This document shows, piece by piece, positions 1-5,064 of a DNA stretch of 5,064 bases. Position 1 is the stretch's first letter. Each line of letters starts with the position of its first letter. Location: the NCBI GenBank assembly GCA_934675695.1, contig CAKURN010000123.1, positions 1-5,064 of the forward strand, written 5' to 3'. The position numbers were made by a program, and so were the translations under genes. The notes below the pieces were generated by a model. That model was not told where the DNA came from, made no database searches, and saw only the letters and a list, made by a program, of their open reading frames with translations. This DNA comes from an uncultured Candidatus Melainabacteria bacterium. Its GTDB lineage: Bacteria; Cyanobacteriota; Vampirovibrionia; Gastranaerophilales; Gastranaerophilaceae.

Positions 1-708
1 AGAAAAGCCTGCCCAGCCGATAAAAGCAAGAATTACCGTAATGAGTGCAAACCTTTGTTTTGAGGTCATATTGGATGGTAAAATAGAAGCTAATATAATT
101 AACAAATAAAAACTGGGAATTGTCATAATGGCTTCTGCTATACGCATTAGAATTTTATCGGCTTTTCCTCCCAAGTAACCTGAAATCCCCCCGTATAATG
201 CACCTATCGGAAAAGAAATTAAAAGAGCCAAAAATCCAATCGTAAGAGAAATTTGTCCTCCAAAAAACAATCTTGAATATACATCATGCCCGTTTACATC
301 TGTTCCAAGCAAAAACAAATTGCAATTTTCCGGTTTTGAAATAAGGTGAATATTGCATTTTATTAAACCAAAAAGTTTATATTCGTAACCTTTTGAAAAG
401 AATTTGAGCTTGTATTTTTGGGTTCTATCTTGTTTATAAGTGATAGATAACGTTTCTTTATCAAAACTTTTTATGTAATTGTATGTATAAGGAAATGCAA
501 TTTTATTGTCTTTTGTAATCAAATACAAATTGCTTGGCGGTTGATAAGCAAGTTTTCTATTAGAATAATTTGAAGGATATATTGCAAAAAAGTCTGCAAA
601 AGCAATAGAAACATACATCACAAGAAGTACAACAAGTGCAATAAATGGAATGTTGTCTTTTTTTATTTTTATTAATAAGTCTAAAAAGTTTTTAAATTTG
701 TTTTTCAT
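1..708 (-). CDS. OppC/DppC-type ABC transporter permease, C-terminus cut by window edge
   Basis: This is the second inner-membrane permease of a peptide/nickel-type ABC importer, pairing with the upstream OppB-type protein to form the translocation channel. The 236 visible residues show a short basic N-terminus, a first membrane segment at about 20-44, and a long extracytoplasmic stretch (about 45-150). Next comes the conserved block GTDVNGHDVYSRLFFGG (135-151), typical of OppC proteins, then membrane segments at about 153-175, 195-212 and 220 onward. The reading frame is open at base 1. The cytoplasmic EAA loop that contacts the ATPase should follow the final visible residues GWAGFS and is outside the window. 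The ATG overlaps the oppB-type stop as TAATG, and a GAGGG Shine-Dalgarno lies 4 nt upstream, so translational coupling is likely. The N-terminal loop is longer than in classical OppC and carries Cys118 and Cys129. The substrate cannot be told from the permease alone. Confidence 0.93.
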   Translation of the reverse strand, partial: MKNKFKNFLDLLIKIKKDNIPFIALVVLLVMYVSIAFADFFAIYPSNYSNRKLAYQPPSNLYLITKDNKIAFPYTYNYIKSFDKETLSITYKQDRTQKYKLKFFSKGYEYKLFGLIKCNIHLISKPENCNLFLLGTDVNGHDVYSRLFFGGQISLTIGFLALLISFPIGALYGGISGYLGGKADKILMRIAEAIMTIPSFYLLIILASILPSNMTSKQRFALITVILAFIGWAGFS

Positions 709-1673
709 TACACCCTCATTTCAGGGTCGGTTAATTTTAGCAAAATATCAGATAACAAATTTCCCAAAATCAACATTATTGCACCAATCATTAAACTTGC
801 CATTACCAGATTTATGTCTGATTGTATAACGGCCTCTAAAACTAATTTTCCAAGCCCCGGGTATTGAAATACATATTCCGTAATTGCAGCACCAGACAAT
901 AAACCCGCAAATTCAAAGCCCAAAAGAGTAATTATAGGGTTTATTGCATTTCTTAGTACATGTTTAAATATGACTTTTCTTTTTGATAAACCTTTTGCTA
1001 TTGCAAATTTTACGTATTCGGAATTTAATACATCAAGCATATTTGCTCTCATTTGTCTTGTTAAAGAAGAAAGAGAAATTGTCGTTAAAACCGTTGCAGG
1101 TAAAACCAAATGCCACAATATATCAGCCACCTTGTGAACAAAATTAAAATCGTTAAAGCCGATACTCGTTAGTCCGCCTAAAGGAAACAAGCCTGTTTTT
1201 TGTGCAAATAAAAGCATTAAAATTGCAAAAAAGAACGAAGGAATAGCCATTCCGATACTCGATAAAATCGTTAAAATTTTATCGAATTTAGAATTGTAGT
1301 ATACTGCCCCTAAAACGCCTAAAGGTATCGCAATAACCCAGCTTGATATTATTACTGCAAGCGAAAGAATAAGAGTATTGAATATTCTTGTTTTAATTTT
1401 TGTAGAAACTTTAGTATTGTCTGTGCAATACCCCATATCTCCTTTTAAGAAGCTTTTTAGCCACAAACCGTATTGAATAATTATTGGTTTATCCAGCCCC
1501 AGTCTTTTTGTTTCTTTTTCAATTGTTGTTTGCGATATTGCAGGATTGAGTTTTAACTGTGCTAAAGGGTCAACAGGAGATAATCTGATTAGAAAAAAAC
1601 TAAACAAAGATACAATAAACAAAATCGGAATTGTATTTAACAATCTTTTGAAAATATAAACCCAAGTACTCAT
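708..1673 (-). CDS. OppB/DppB-type ABC transporter permease
   Basis: This is an integral inner-membrane subunit of a peptide/nickel-type ABC importer. It is 321 residues long, normal for the family. The N-terminus has the usual start of the family: a basic patch (KRLL, 9-12), a first membrane segment to about 29, then RLSPVDP (30-36). Further membrane segments lie at about 99-124, 133-157, 186-206, 245-265 and 288-310. The cytoplasmic EAA loop is clear at about 219-248 (EYVKFAIAKGLS, then HVLRNAINP) and would dock on the ATPase. The protein ends DPEMRV, like the family's usual DPR-type tail. The ATG has an AGGA Shine-Dalgarno upstream. The gene lies 35 nt after the TPR gene and overlaps the OppC-type gene. 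No solute-binding protein or ATPase is visible here; they may lie further left or be encoded elsewhere. The solute may be oligopeptide, dipeptide or another compound, which the sequence does not settle. Confidence 0.95.
   Translation of the reverse strand: MSTWVYIFKRLLNTIPILFIVSLFSFFLIRLSPVDPLAQLKLNPAISQTTIEKETKRLGLDKPIIIQYGLWLKSFLKGDMGYCTDNTKVSTKIKTRIFNTLILSLAVIISSWVIAIPLGVLGAVYYNSKFDKILTILSSIGMAIPSFFFAILMLLFAQKTGLFPLGGLTSIGFNDFNFVHKVADILWHLVLPATVLTTISLSSLTRQMRANMLDVLNSEYVKFAIAKGLSKRKVIFKHVLRNAINPIITLLGFEFAGLLSGAAITEYVFQYPGLGKLVLEAVIQSDINLVMASLMIGAIMLILGNLLSDILLKLTDPEMRV
713..717 (-). promoter_or_regulatory. Ribosome binding site of the OppC-type gene, inside the end of the OppB-type gene
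   Basis: On the minus strand GAGGG lies 4 nt before the ATG at 708-706. It is encoded by the last sense codons (Met-Arg-Val) of the upstream permease, so ribosomes finishing that gene end on top of the next start. This fixes the start of the OppC-type gene. Confidence 0.75.
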
Positions 1674-1680
1674 AAATTAA

Positions 1681-1684
1681 TCCT
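1681..1684 (-). promoter_or_regulatory. Ribosome binding site of the OppB-type gene
   Basis: On the minus strand AGGA lies 7 nt before the ATG at 1673-1671, within the 35-nt gap after the TPR gene. The gap holds no hairpin followed by a T-run, so I see no terminator between the TPR gene and the transporter genes. Confidence 0.6.
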
Positions 1685-1708
1685 AATTTAAAATATACAA
1701 AAAATAAA

Positions 1709-3100
1709 TTAGCTAAAAAGATTATTTAGTCTTTCTTGTATATCGCTTGGATCAATTTCATTTGTTATGTTGTTTATATCCATAGCTTGTTGGAAATATT
1801 TTGCAGCTTCAATATTTTCATTTTTTAATGCATAACAACGTCCCAAATTGTAATAAGCAAGAGCATAGTTAGGATTACAAGCTATTGCTTTTTTAAAGTA
1901 TCCTATTGCTTCTTGTATTTTTACTAAATCATCTAAATAAATAACACCCAAATTATTTTGAGCAATATCATACTCAGGGTCGTATTTTATAGACAATTCG
2001 TATTCTTTTATTGCTTCATTTAGATTTCCCATACCCCAATACAAATAACCTAAATTACAGTGAATTTTTGAATTATTGGGTTCTAATTCTAAAGCCCTTC
2101 TGTAGACTATGAGTGCATTTTTGTAGTCTTGGTTGTCATAAAATGCACTGCCTAATGAAATATATATATCAATTTCTTTTGGAGTCAGTAAATTTGCCAT
2201 CTGATAACACGCAATAGCTGAATCGATGTTTTTTGTATTTTGATGAATAAAACCTAATGTTTGTGCAGCCAAACTTGTCCAATCTTGTTTTGGATTGATT
2301 GTAATTGCAGCTTGATAGTGAACAATAGCTTCTTCTGTTTCACCTTTCATAAAGTACAAATTTGCTATATTAGAATGCGCTCCTGCGTGATATGGGTGGA
2401 TTTTTAGGTATTTTTTGTAATATGCAATTGCACTATCATAATCGCCCATTTCTTCATAAGCTGATGTTATACCGGTATAAGCACTTCTGTTGAATTGGTC
2501 TAGCCACAATGCCATTTTGTATTCAACAACGGCTTCATCTAATTTTCCGATTCTTCTGTATGTGTCACCCAAAGATACATACAATGTAGAATACCCCGGC
2601 ATTTCATCTATTAATTTTGAATAAATTTTCAGGCCTTGTTCAATTTCACCTATATTTATTAATGCGTCTGCTTTTGTGATTTGCGGAAAAATTTCTACAA
2701 TTTTGAATTTTCTTTTGATTTTTTTGAACAAACATTCAGAAATCATATAGTAGCATTGTGCTTTTTTTCCGTTTTTTTCTATAGAAATATTGTAGTAATT
2801 TATTGCTTTATCAAAATTTCCTTTGTAATACAGTGCATTGCCTATTTTGAAGTATATTTCACTATTGTCTATCAATACTTCTGCAGCTTTTTGGTACTCT
2901 GTTATTGCTTCATCTATAAATTGTTTTGATTGGTAAATATCTAAATGTCTATCTAAATACAAATCCCCCAATCTAACATGAAGATTTGTGTTAGAAGGCT
3001 CATCAGTCAAGAGTTTTTTGCAATATTCAATTGCTTCTTGGACTTGTCCTTTTTTTGTCATTTTTGTAATTTGTTTATTTATTTCTTTGATATTTTCCAA
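1709..3100 (-). CDS. TPR-repeat protein of 463 residues, TTG start
   Basis: A soluble protein built almost entirely of tetratricopeptide repeats, helical pairs that form protein-binding surfaces. There is no signal peptide or membrane segment, so it is probably cytoplasmic. About eleven units of roughly 34 residues can be followed. Clear ones start near residues 80, 171, 205, 239, 309, 343, 378 and 413, with the usual small and aromatic positions (for example LGDTYRRIGKLDEAVVEY at 177-194). Residues 124-145 break the pattern with a basic stretch (KKIKRKFK). The start is TTG: it has GGAG 8 nt upstream, while the first in-frame ATG (residue 14) has no such site and would cut into the first helix. 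It follows pilZ by 18 nt, so they are probably co-expressed. Specific function is unknown. Similar TPR proteins act as scaffolds in secretion, pilus or envelope assembly, but nothing here points to one of these. Confidence 0.92.
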   Translation of the reverse strand: MENIKEINKQITKMTKKGQVQEAIEYCKKLLTDEPSNTNLHVRLGDLYLDRHLDIYQSKQFIDEAITEYQKAAEVLIDNSEIYFKIGNALYYKGNFDKAINYYNISIEKNGKKAQCYYMISECLFKKIKRKFKIVEIFPQITKADALINIGEIEQGLKIYSKLIDEMPGYSTLYVSLGDTYRRIGKLDEAVVEYKMALWLDQFNRSAYTGITSAYEEMGDYDSAIAYYKKYLKIHPYHAGAHSNIANLYFMKGETEEAIVHYQAAITINPKQDWTSLAAQTLGFIHQNTKNIDSAIACYQMANLLTPKEIDIYISLGSAFYDNQDYKNALIVYRRALELEPNNSKIHCNLGYLYWGMGNLNEAIKEYELSIKYDPEYDIAQNNLGVIYLDDLVKIQEAIGYFKKAIACNPNYALAYYNLGRCYALKNENIEAAKYFQQAMDINNITNEIDPSDIQERLNNLFS

Positions 3101-3108
3101 TTTTGAAA

Positions 3109-3112
3109 CTCC
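3109..3112 (-). promoter_or_regulatory. Ribosome binding site that fixes the TTG start of the TPR gene
   Basis: On the minus strand GGAG lies 8 nt before the TTG at 3100-3098, in the 18-nt gap after the pilZ stop. The next in-frame ATG, 39 nt further in, is preceded only by A/T-rich coding sequence without a purine-rich site. This supports TTG as the initiation codon. Confidence 0.7.
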
Positions 3113-3118
3113 AATTTG

Positions 3119-3697
3119 TTATTTTTTTGTACTTTGTTGAAAAACGTATTTGACGATTTTGTCTTGCATTTTTGAATCTATATCTTGATATGTAGCTGCT
3201 GTTATGTATTCGTTTGTTTTTACAATTTTTGCTTTTGTTGTTATTTTGGTGTCGTTTAGAGATAAATTTATTTCAATTATTTCATCAACTTTAAAATCGA
3301 TTTCTTTACTGGAAAAACCAATCCCATTGCCGGAAATATCAATTGCTGTCGCATTGTATTCTTTTTTGTTTTTTATGATAGTAAAATCCAATTTGGTCTT
3401 TACTCTACTAAATTCCCTTTTCGTAATAACTATATAAGCAGGATTGTTTTCAACAAGAAGTCTGTTAGAAGAATCTAGAGAAGATATAACAGAACTGTTC
3501 ATTTTCTTAATTCCAAGATGAGTATCTACAGTGATTGTAAGTTCTTCTAAATCTTTTATGTTTTTTGCAAGCGGAATGAATTCCTCTTTTATTTCAATCA
3601 AGACTCTATCAAAAGTAAAATCAAGAATACTTGCCTCTATTCGAGTTTTGTCTTGCGTTTCTATAGTAGCATTTTGATTTTTTCTGAGTTCGTCCAT
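3119..3697 (-). CDS. PilZ-domain protein, probable c-di-GMP receptor (YcgR-like layout)
   Basis: A 192-residue cytoplasmic protein likely to sense the second messenger cyclic di-GMP. The C-terminal PilZ domain (about 92-190) carries both binding signatures intact: R94-E-F-S-R98 (RxxxR) and D120-I-S122-G-N-G125 (DxSxxG), spaced as in ligand-binding members. The N-terminal 90 residues are predicted beta-rich and resemble in position the YcgR-N (PilZN) domain that often precedes PilZ; I cannot confirm the family. There is no membrane segment. The ATG at 3697 lacks a Shine-Dalgarno site but sits 6 nt after a promoter-like -10 box. Its direct follower is the TPR gene, a possible partner or output. 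In known cases PilZ proteins control flagellar braking, pili, polysaccharide synthesis or secretion; which of these applies here is not shown. Confidence 0.9.
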   Translation of the reverse strand: MDELRKNQNATIETQDKTRIEASILDFTFDRVLIEIKEEFIPLAKNIKDLEELTITVDTHLGIKKMNSSVISSLDSSNRLLVENNPAYIVITKREFSRVKTKLDFTIIKNKKEYNATAIDISGNGIGFSSKEIDFKVDEIIEINLSLNDTKITTKAKIVKTNEYITAATYQDIDSKMQDKIVKYVFQQSTKK

Positions 3698-3703
3698 AAG
3701 TTG

Positions 3704-3732
3704 ATTTTAAAATACTTTTTTATTTTTAGCAA
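3704..3732 (-). promoter_or_regulatory. Candidate promoter in front of pilZ, leaderless geometry
   Basis: On the minus strand TTGCTA (3732-3727) is followed by a 17-nt spacer and TAAAAT (3709-3704), 4/6 and 5/6 matches to the sigma-70 consensus. Only 6 nt separate the -10 box from the ATG, so transcription would begin at or next to the start codon. No Shine-Dalgarno is present. In such AT-rich DNA a chance match is possible, and read-through from the upstream gene is also likely. Confidence 0.4.
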
Positions 3733-3736
3733 ATAT

Positions 3737-4285
3737 TTAATCTTCTGTTATTATTTCATCCAGTTGGTAGTCAAATTCGTCTTGAATAAAATCATCATCT
3801 ATAAAAACATTAGATAAAACAATAATTTTTTTGGCGTTTGTAATGTTTGACTTGAAAAATCTATCATAAAACCCTTTTCCATAACCCAATCTATAACAAT
3901 TACTGTTTGCTAATAGTGCCGGAATATAGAATACATCTATATTTTGGGGATTTTCTATATTTCCTTGAGGTTCCGGAATATTAAATGCTCCTTTTTTAAA
4001 ATCCAAAAGAGAATTTGCTTTTGCAAAATACATCTCATCGTTTTGGCATTTTGGAAAATAGAAGTTTTTGTTTTCACAAAAAATGCCTGTTATATCGATT
4101 TCGTTTTTTATAGGATAGTAAAGTGCAATGTTTTTTGCATTTTGAAAAGTAGAAGAATTGATGATATTGGTTGTGATTTTTTTTGATATTTTTTTAATCA
4201 TACCAACTTTTGCCATAAATTCTCTTTTATTTAGGGCAATTTTTCTTAATTCTTCTTTTTTGGTTTTTTCTTTTAAAAATTGCAT
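3737..4285 (-). CDS. fthC: 5-formyltetrahydrofolate cyclo-ligase (methenyltetrahydrofolate synthetase)
   Basis: Catalyses the ATP-dependent conversion of 5-formyltetrahydrofolate to 5,10-methenyltetrahydrofolate in the cytoplasm (EC 6.3.3.2), returning this inhibitory storage form to the one-carbon pool. At 182 residues it is of normal length. Family landmarks run in order: KKEELRK (9-15), IALYYPIKNEIDI (53-65), FYFPKC (75-80), NIPEP (102-106), the nucleotide/substrate loop YRLGYGKGFYDRF (131-143), and the C-terminal DEIITED (176-182). The usual L-A-F-D-x-x-G-Y-R leading into the loop reads L-A-N-S-N-C-Y-R here (125-132), about one residue short and without the Asp. The ATG follows the HIT stop by one base (TAAGATG) and has no clear Shine-Dalgarno, which suggests translational coupling. 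An internal Met at residue 24 would lose the N-terminal helix and is less likely. Confidence 0.93.
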   Translation of the reverse strand: MQFLKEKTKKEELRKIALNKREFMAKVGMIKKISKKITTNIINSSTFQNAKNIALYYPIKNEIDITGIFCENKNFYFPKCQNDEMYFAKANSLLDFKKGAFNIPEPQGNIENPQNIDVFYIPALLANSNCYRLGYGKGFYDRFFKSNITNAKKIIVLSNVFIDDDFIQDEFDYQLDEIITED

Positions 4286-4286
4286 C

Positions 4287-4595
4287 TTAATTTGCCAAAA
4301 TGTGTATATGTAAATGCATTACTTCTTGTCCTGCATTTTTGCCTGTATTTATTTGAGTTTTAAAATCAGTAATATTTTCTTGTTTTGTGATATTTTTTAT
4401 TGCTATAAACAAATTCTTAACAAGCTCAAAATCTTCAACTTCGTTTAAAGAAGCAACATGGGTCTTTGGAATAACTAAAATATGTTTTTTTGCTTTTGGG
4501 TTGATATCATTGATTGCAAAGCAAAATTCATCTTCATAAACAAATTTAGATGGGATTTCTTTGTTTAATATTTTACAAAAAATACAATTTTCCAT
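4287..4595 (-). CDS. HIT-family (Hint-type) nucleotide-binding hydrolase
   Basis: A small cytoplasmic protein of the histidine triad family; Hint-type members hydrolyse purine nucleoside phosphoramidates and adenylated amino acids or lysine conjugates. From the start chosen it has 102 residues. It begins MENCIFCKIL with a CxxC pair (Cys4, Cys7) as in zinc-carrying Hint proteins. It then has D-I-N-P-K-A-K-K-H-I-L-V-I-P-K-T-H (30-46), the INTGKNAGQEV strand-turn (82-92), and the triad H94-L-H96-I-H98 that supplies the nucleophile. It ends four residues after the triad, a little shorter than typical members. An in-frame ATG 21 nt upstream (4616) would add MFLKEIK. I prefer 4595 because the family normally starts at this MxxCIFC block and a purine-rich GAAAGAGA lies 5-6 nt upstream. 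It is the first gene of the minus-strand unit. Confidence 0.92.
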   Translation of the reverse strand: MENCIFCKILNKEIPSKFVYEDEFCFAINDINPKAKKHILVIPKTHVASLNEVEDFELVKNLFIAIKNITKQENITDFKTQINTGKNAGQEVMHLHIHILAN

Positions 4596-4627
4596 TTTTA
4601 TCTCTTTCAAAAACATTCTACAGAACT

Positions 4628-4669
4628 ATTATAATTTAAAAATATTAAAAAAATTAATTTTTTTGTAAA
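4628..4669 (-). promoter_or_regulatory. Candidate promoter region of the minus-strand operon
   Basis: On the minus strand a perfect TATAAT lies at 4633-4628. With transcription starting near 4621, the leader would be about 26 nt to the preferred HIT start and would include its GAAAGAGA site. The matching -35 is weak (TTAATT at 4657-4652, 18-nt spacer, 3/6). A second option is TTTACA (4669-4664), 16 nt from TAATAT (4647-4642). The -10 is convincing; the -35 assignment is not. Confidence 0.5.
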
Positions 4670-4692
4670 AAATCATACTTACATAATATAAT
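4663..4692 (+). promoter_or_regulatory. Candidate promoter of the secreted-protein gene, leaderless geometry
   Basis: TTGTAA (4663-4668, 4/6) is followed by an 18-nt spacer and a perfect TATAAT (4687-4692). The ATG begins 7 nt after the -10 box, where transcription itself would normally start. No Shine-Dalgarno precedes the ATG. The -35 box overlaps the minus-strand TTTACA element, so the two directions may compete. Confidence 0.5.
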
Positions 4693-4699
4693 ATTTGGT

Positions 4700-5064
4700 A
4701 TGGGGAGTAATATTCAAAAAACAATTTCTTTTCTAATTTTGAGTTCGTTTTTGTCAACTCAATTTTGTGTTGCAGATACGATGTCCGGACATATTCAAGT
4801 TGATGAATCAAACAAAAGCCAAGAAGAAAAACAACTTTTTACTGGAGAAGTTGAAACGATTGATTCAAAAGATACAATAAATCTCACTGTTTCGCAGGTG
4901 CTGTCTTCAGGATACAATTTAGAAGGAGATGAATTTTTTGCAGAAGTTTCTTCTGATGTAGAATCTGAAAAAGGTATAATTATCCCATCAGGCACAATTG
5001 TCCATGGTTCAATCACTATGATAGAAGCCCCAAAAAATATGGGTAGAGATGGTTATGTAAACAT
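4700..5064 (+). CDS. Secreted protein of unrecognised family, C-terminus cut by window edge
   Basis: The frame is open from the ATG at 4700 to the right edge (121 complete codons); an in-frame stop at 4655-4657 bounds it upstream. The N-terminus is a Sec signal peptide: Lys7, a hydrophobic core ISFLILSSFLSTQF, then C-V-A before Asp26 as a plausible signal peptidase I site. The single Cys23 is not in a good lipobox, so a lipoprotein is unlikely. The mature part is acidic and Ser/Thr/Glu-rich, with alternating strand-like segments: a first strand around LFTGEVETIDSKD, then LSSGYNLEGDEFFAEV, then IIIPSGTIVHGSITMIEAP and GRDGYVN. The I-P-x-G-T-x-V-x-G pattern is seen in several beta-rich envelope and secretion proteins, but I cannot assign a family. 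An exported, envelope-located beta-domain protein is the most I infer. It diverges from the HIT operon. Confidence 0.85.
   Translation, partial: MGSNIQKTISFLILSSFLSTQFCVADTMSGHIQVDESNKSQEEKQLFTGEVETIDSKDTINLTVSQVLSSGYNLEGDEFFAEVSSDVESEKGIIIPSGTIVHGSITMIEAPKNMGRDGYVN

Noticed and set aside
1674..1708. Possible terminator or separate promoter between the TPR and OppB-type genes
   Set aside because: No stable hairpin is visible, and the TATATT-like box there has no acceptable -35 partner.
2681..2929. Plus-strand open frame of 82 codons inside the TPR gene
   Set aside because: It is antisense to well-supported TPR coding sequence. Its Phe/Tyr/Cys-rich product merely reflects the A-rich coding strand opposite, and it has no ribosome site or family resemblance.
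3204..3437. Plus-strand open frame of 77 codons inside pilZ
   Set aside because: Antisense to the PilZ domain, whose motifs are intact on the other strand. The hydrophobic translation is a by-product of T-rich sequence.
3704..3713. Ten-base palindrome ATTTTAAAAT considered as an operator or terminator
   Set aside because: It is pure A/T in AT-rich DNA, too short and weak for a terminator, with no second copy; it is better explained as part of the -10 region.
3944..4186. Plus-strand open frame of 80 codons inside the cyclo-ligase gene
   Set aside because: Antisense to a conserved enzyme, with low-complexity Phe/Ile/Cys composition and no start signals.
4596..4616. Upstream ATG start for the HIT protein, adding seven residues
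   Set aside because: Family members begin at the M-x-x-CIFC block, and the ATG at 4595 has a purine-rich site while the upstream ATG has none.
4629..5016. Two minus-strand open frames (4629-4811 and 4795-5016)
   Set aside because: They lie opposite the signal peptide and mature part of the plus-strand secreted protein, which has better coding character. The first also runs through the promoter spacer.

Overview
This is a very AT-rich bacterial window (roughly 30% GC by eye). It holds six genes packed on the minus strand and one incomplete gene diverging on the plus strand. The permeases, the PilZ domain and a Sec-type signal peptide fit a diderm bacterium. The gene types and the style of the plus-strand secreted protein remind me of gut Melainabacteria (Candidatus Gastranaerophilales, non-photosynthetic relatives of cyanobacteria). 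That placement is an inference from general resemblance, not a marker-gene result, and other low-GC diderm lineages remain possible.

Reading along the minus strand from right to left: a Hint-type HIT nucleotide-binding protein (4595-4287); 5-formyltetrahydrofolate cyclo-ligase (4285-3737, one base after the HIT stop); a PilZ-domain protein with both c-di-GMP signature motifs (3697-3119); a 463-residue TPR protein starting at TTG (3100-1709, 18 nt after the pilZ stop); an OppB/DppB-type permease (1673-708); and an OppC/DppC-type permease (708 to beyond base 1, its start overlapping the upstream stop as TAATG). Gaps are 1, 39, 18, 35 and -1 nt with no visible terminator, so one polycistronic unit is likely. 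A second promoter may sit just upstream of pilZ.

On the plus strand, from 4700 to the right edge, is the start of a secreted protein with a clear signal peptide and no family I recognise. The spacer between the divergent units (4596-4699) holds promoter-like elements for both directions. The plus-strand -10 box TATAAT lies only 7 nt before the ATG and there is no Shine-Dalgarno sequence, so this mRNA may be leaderless. The same arrangement is seen at pilZ.

Functionally the window mixes housekeeping (folate salvage, HIT hydrolase), signalling (PilZ), a protein-interaction scaffold (TPR) and import of an oligopeptide or similar solute. The most notable points are the possible leaderless transcripts, the unrecognised secreted protein, the PilZ-TPR pair, the altered cyclo-ligase active-site segment, and the large cysteine-containing loop in the OppC-type permease. 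I see no mobile element, CRISPR array, RNA gene or clear novel defence system.
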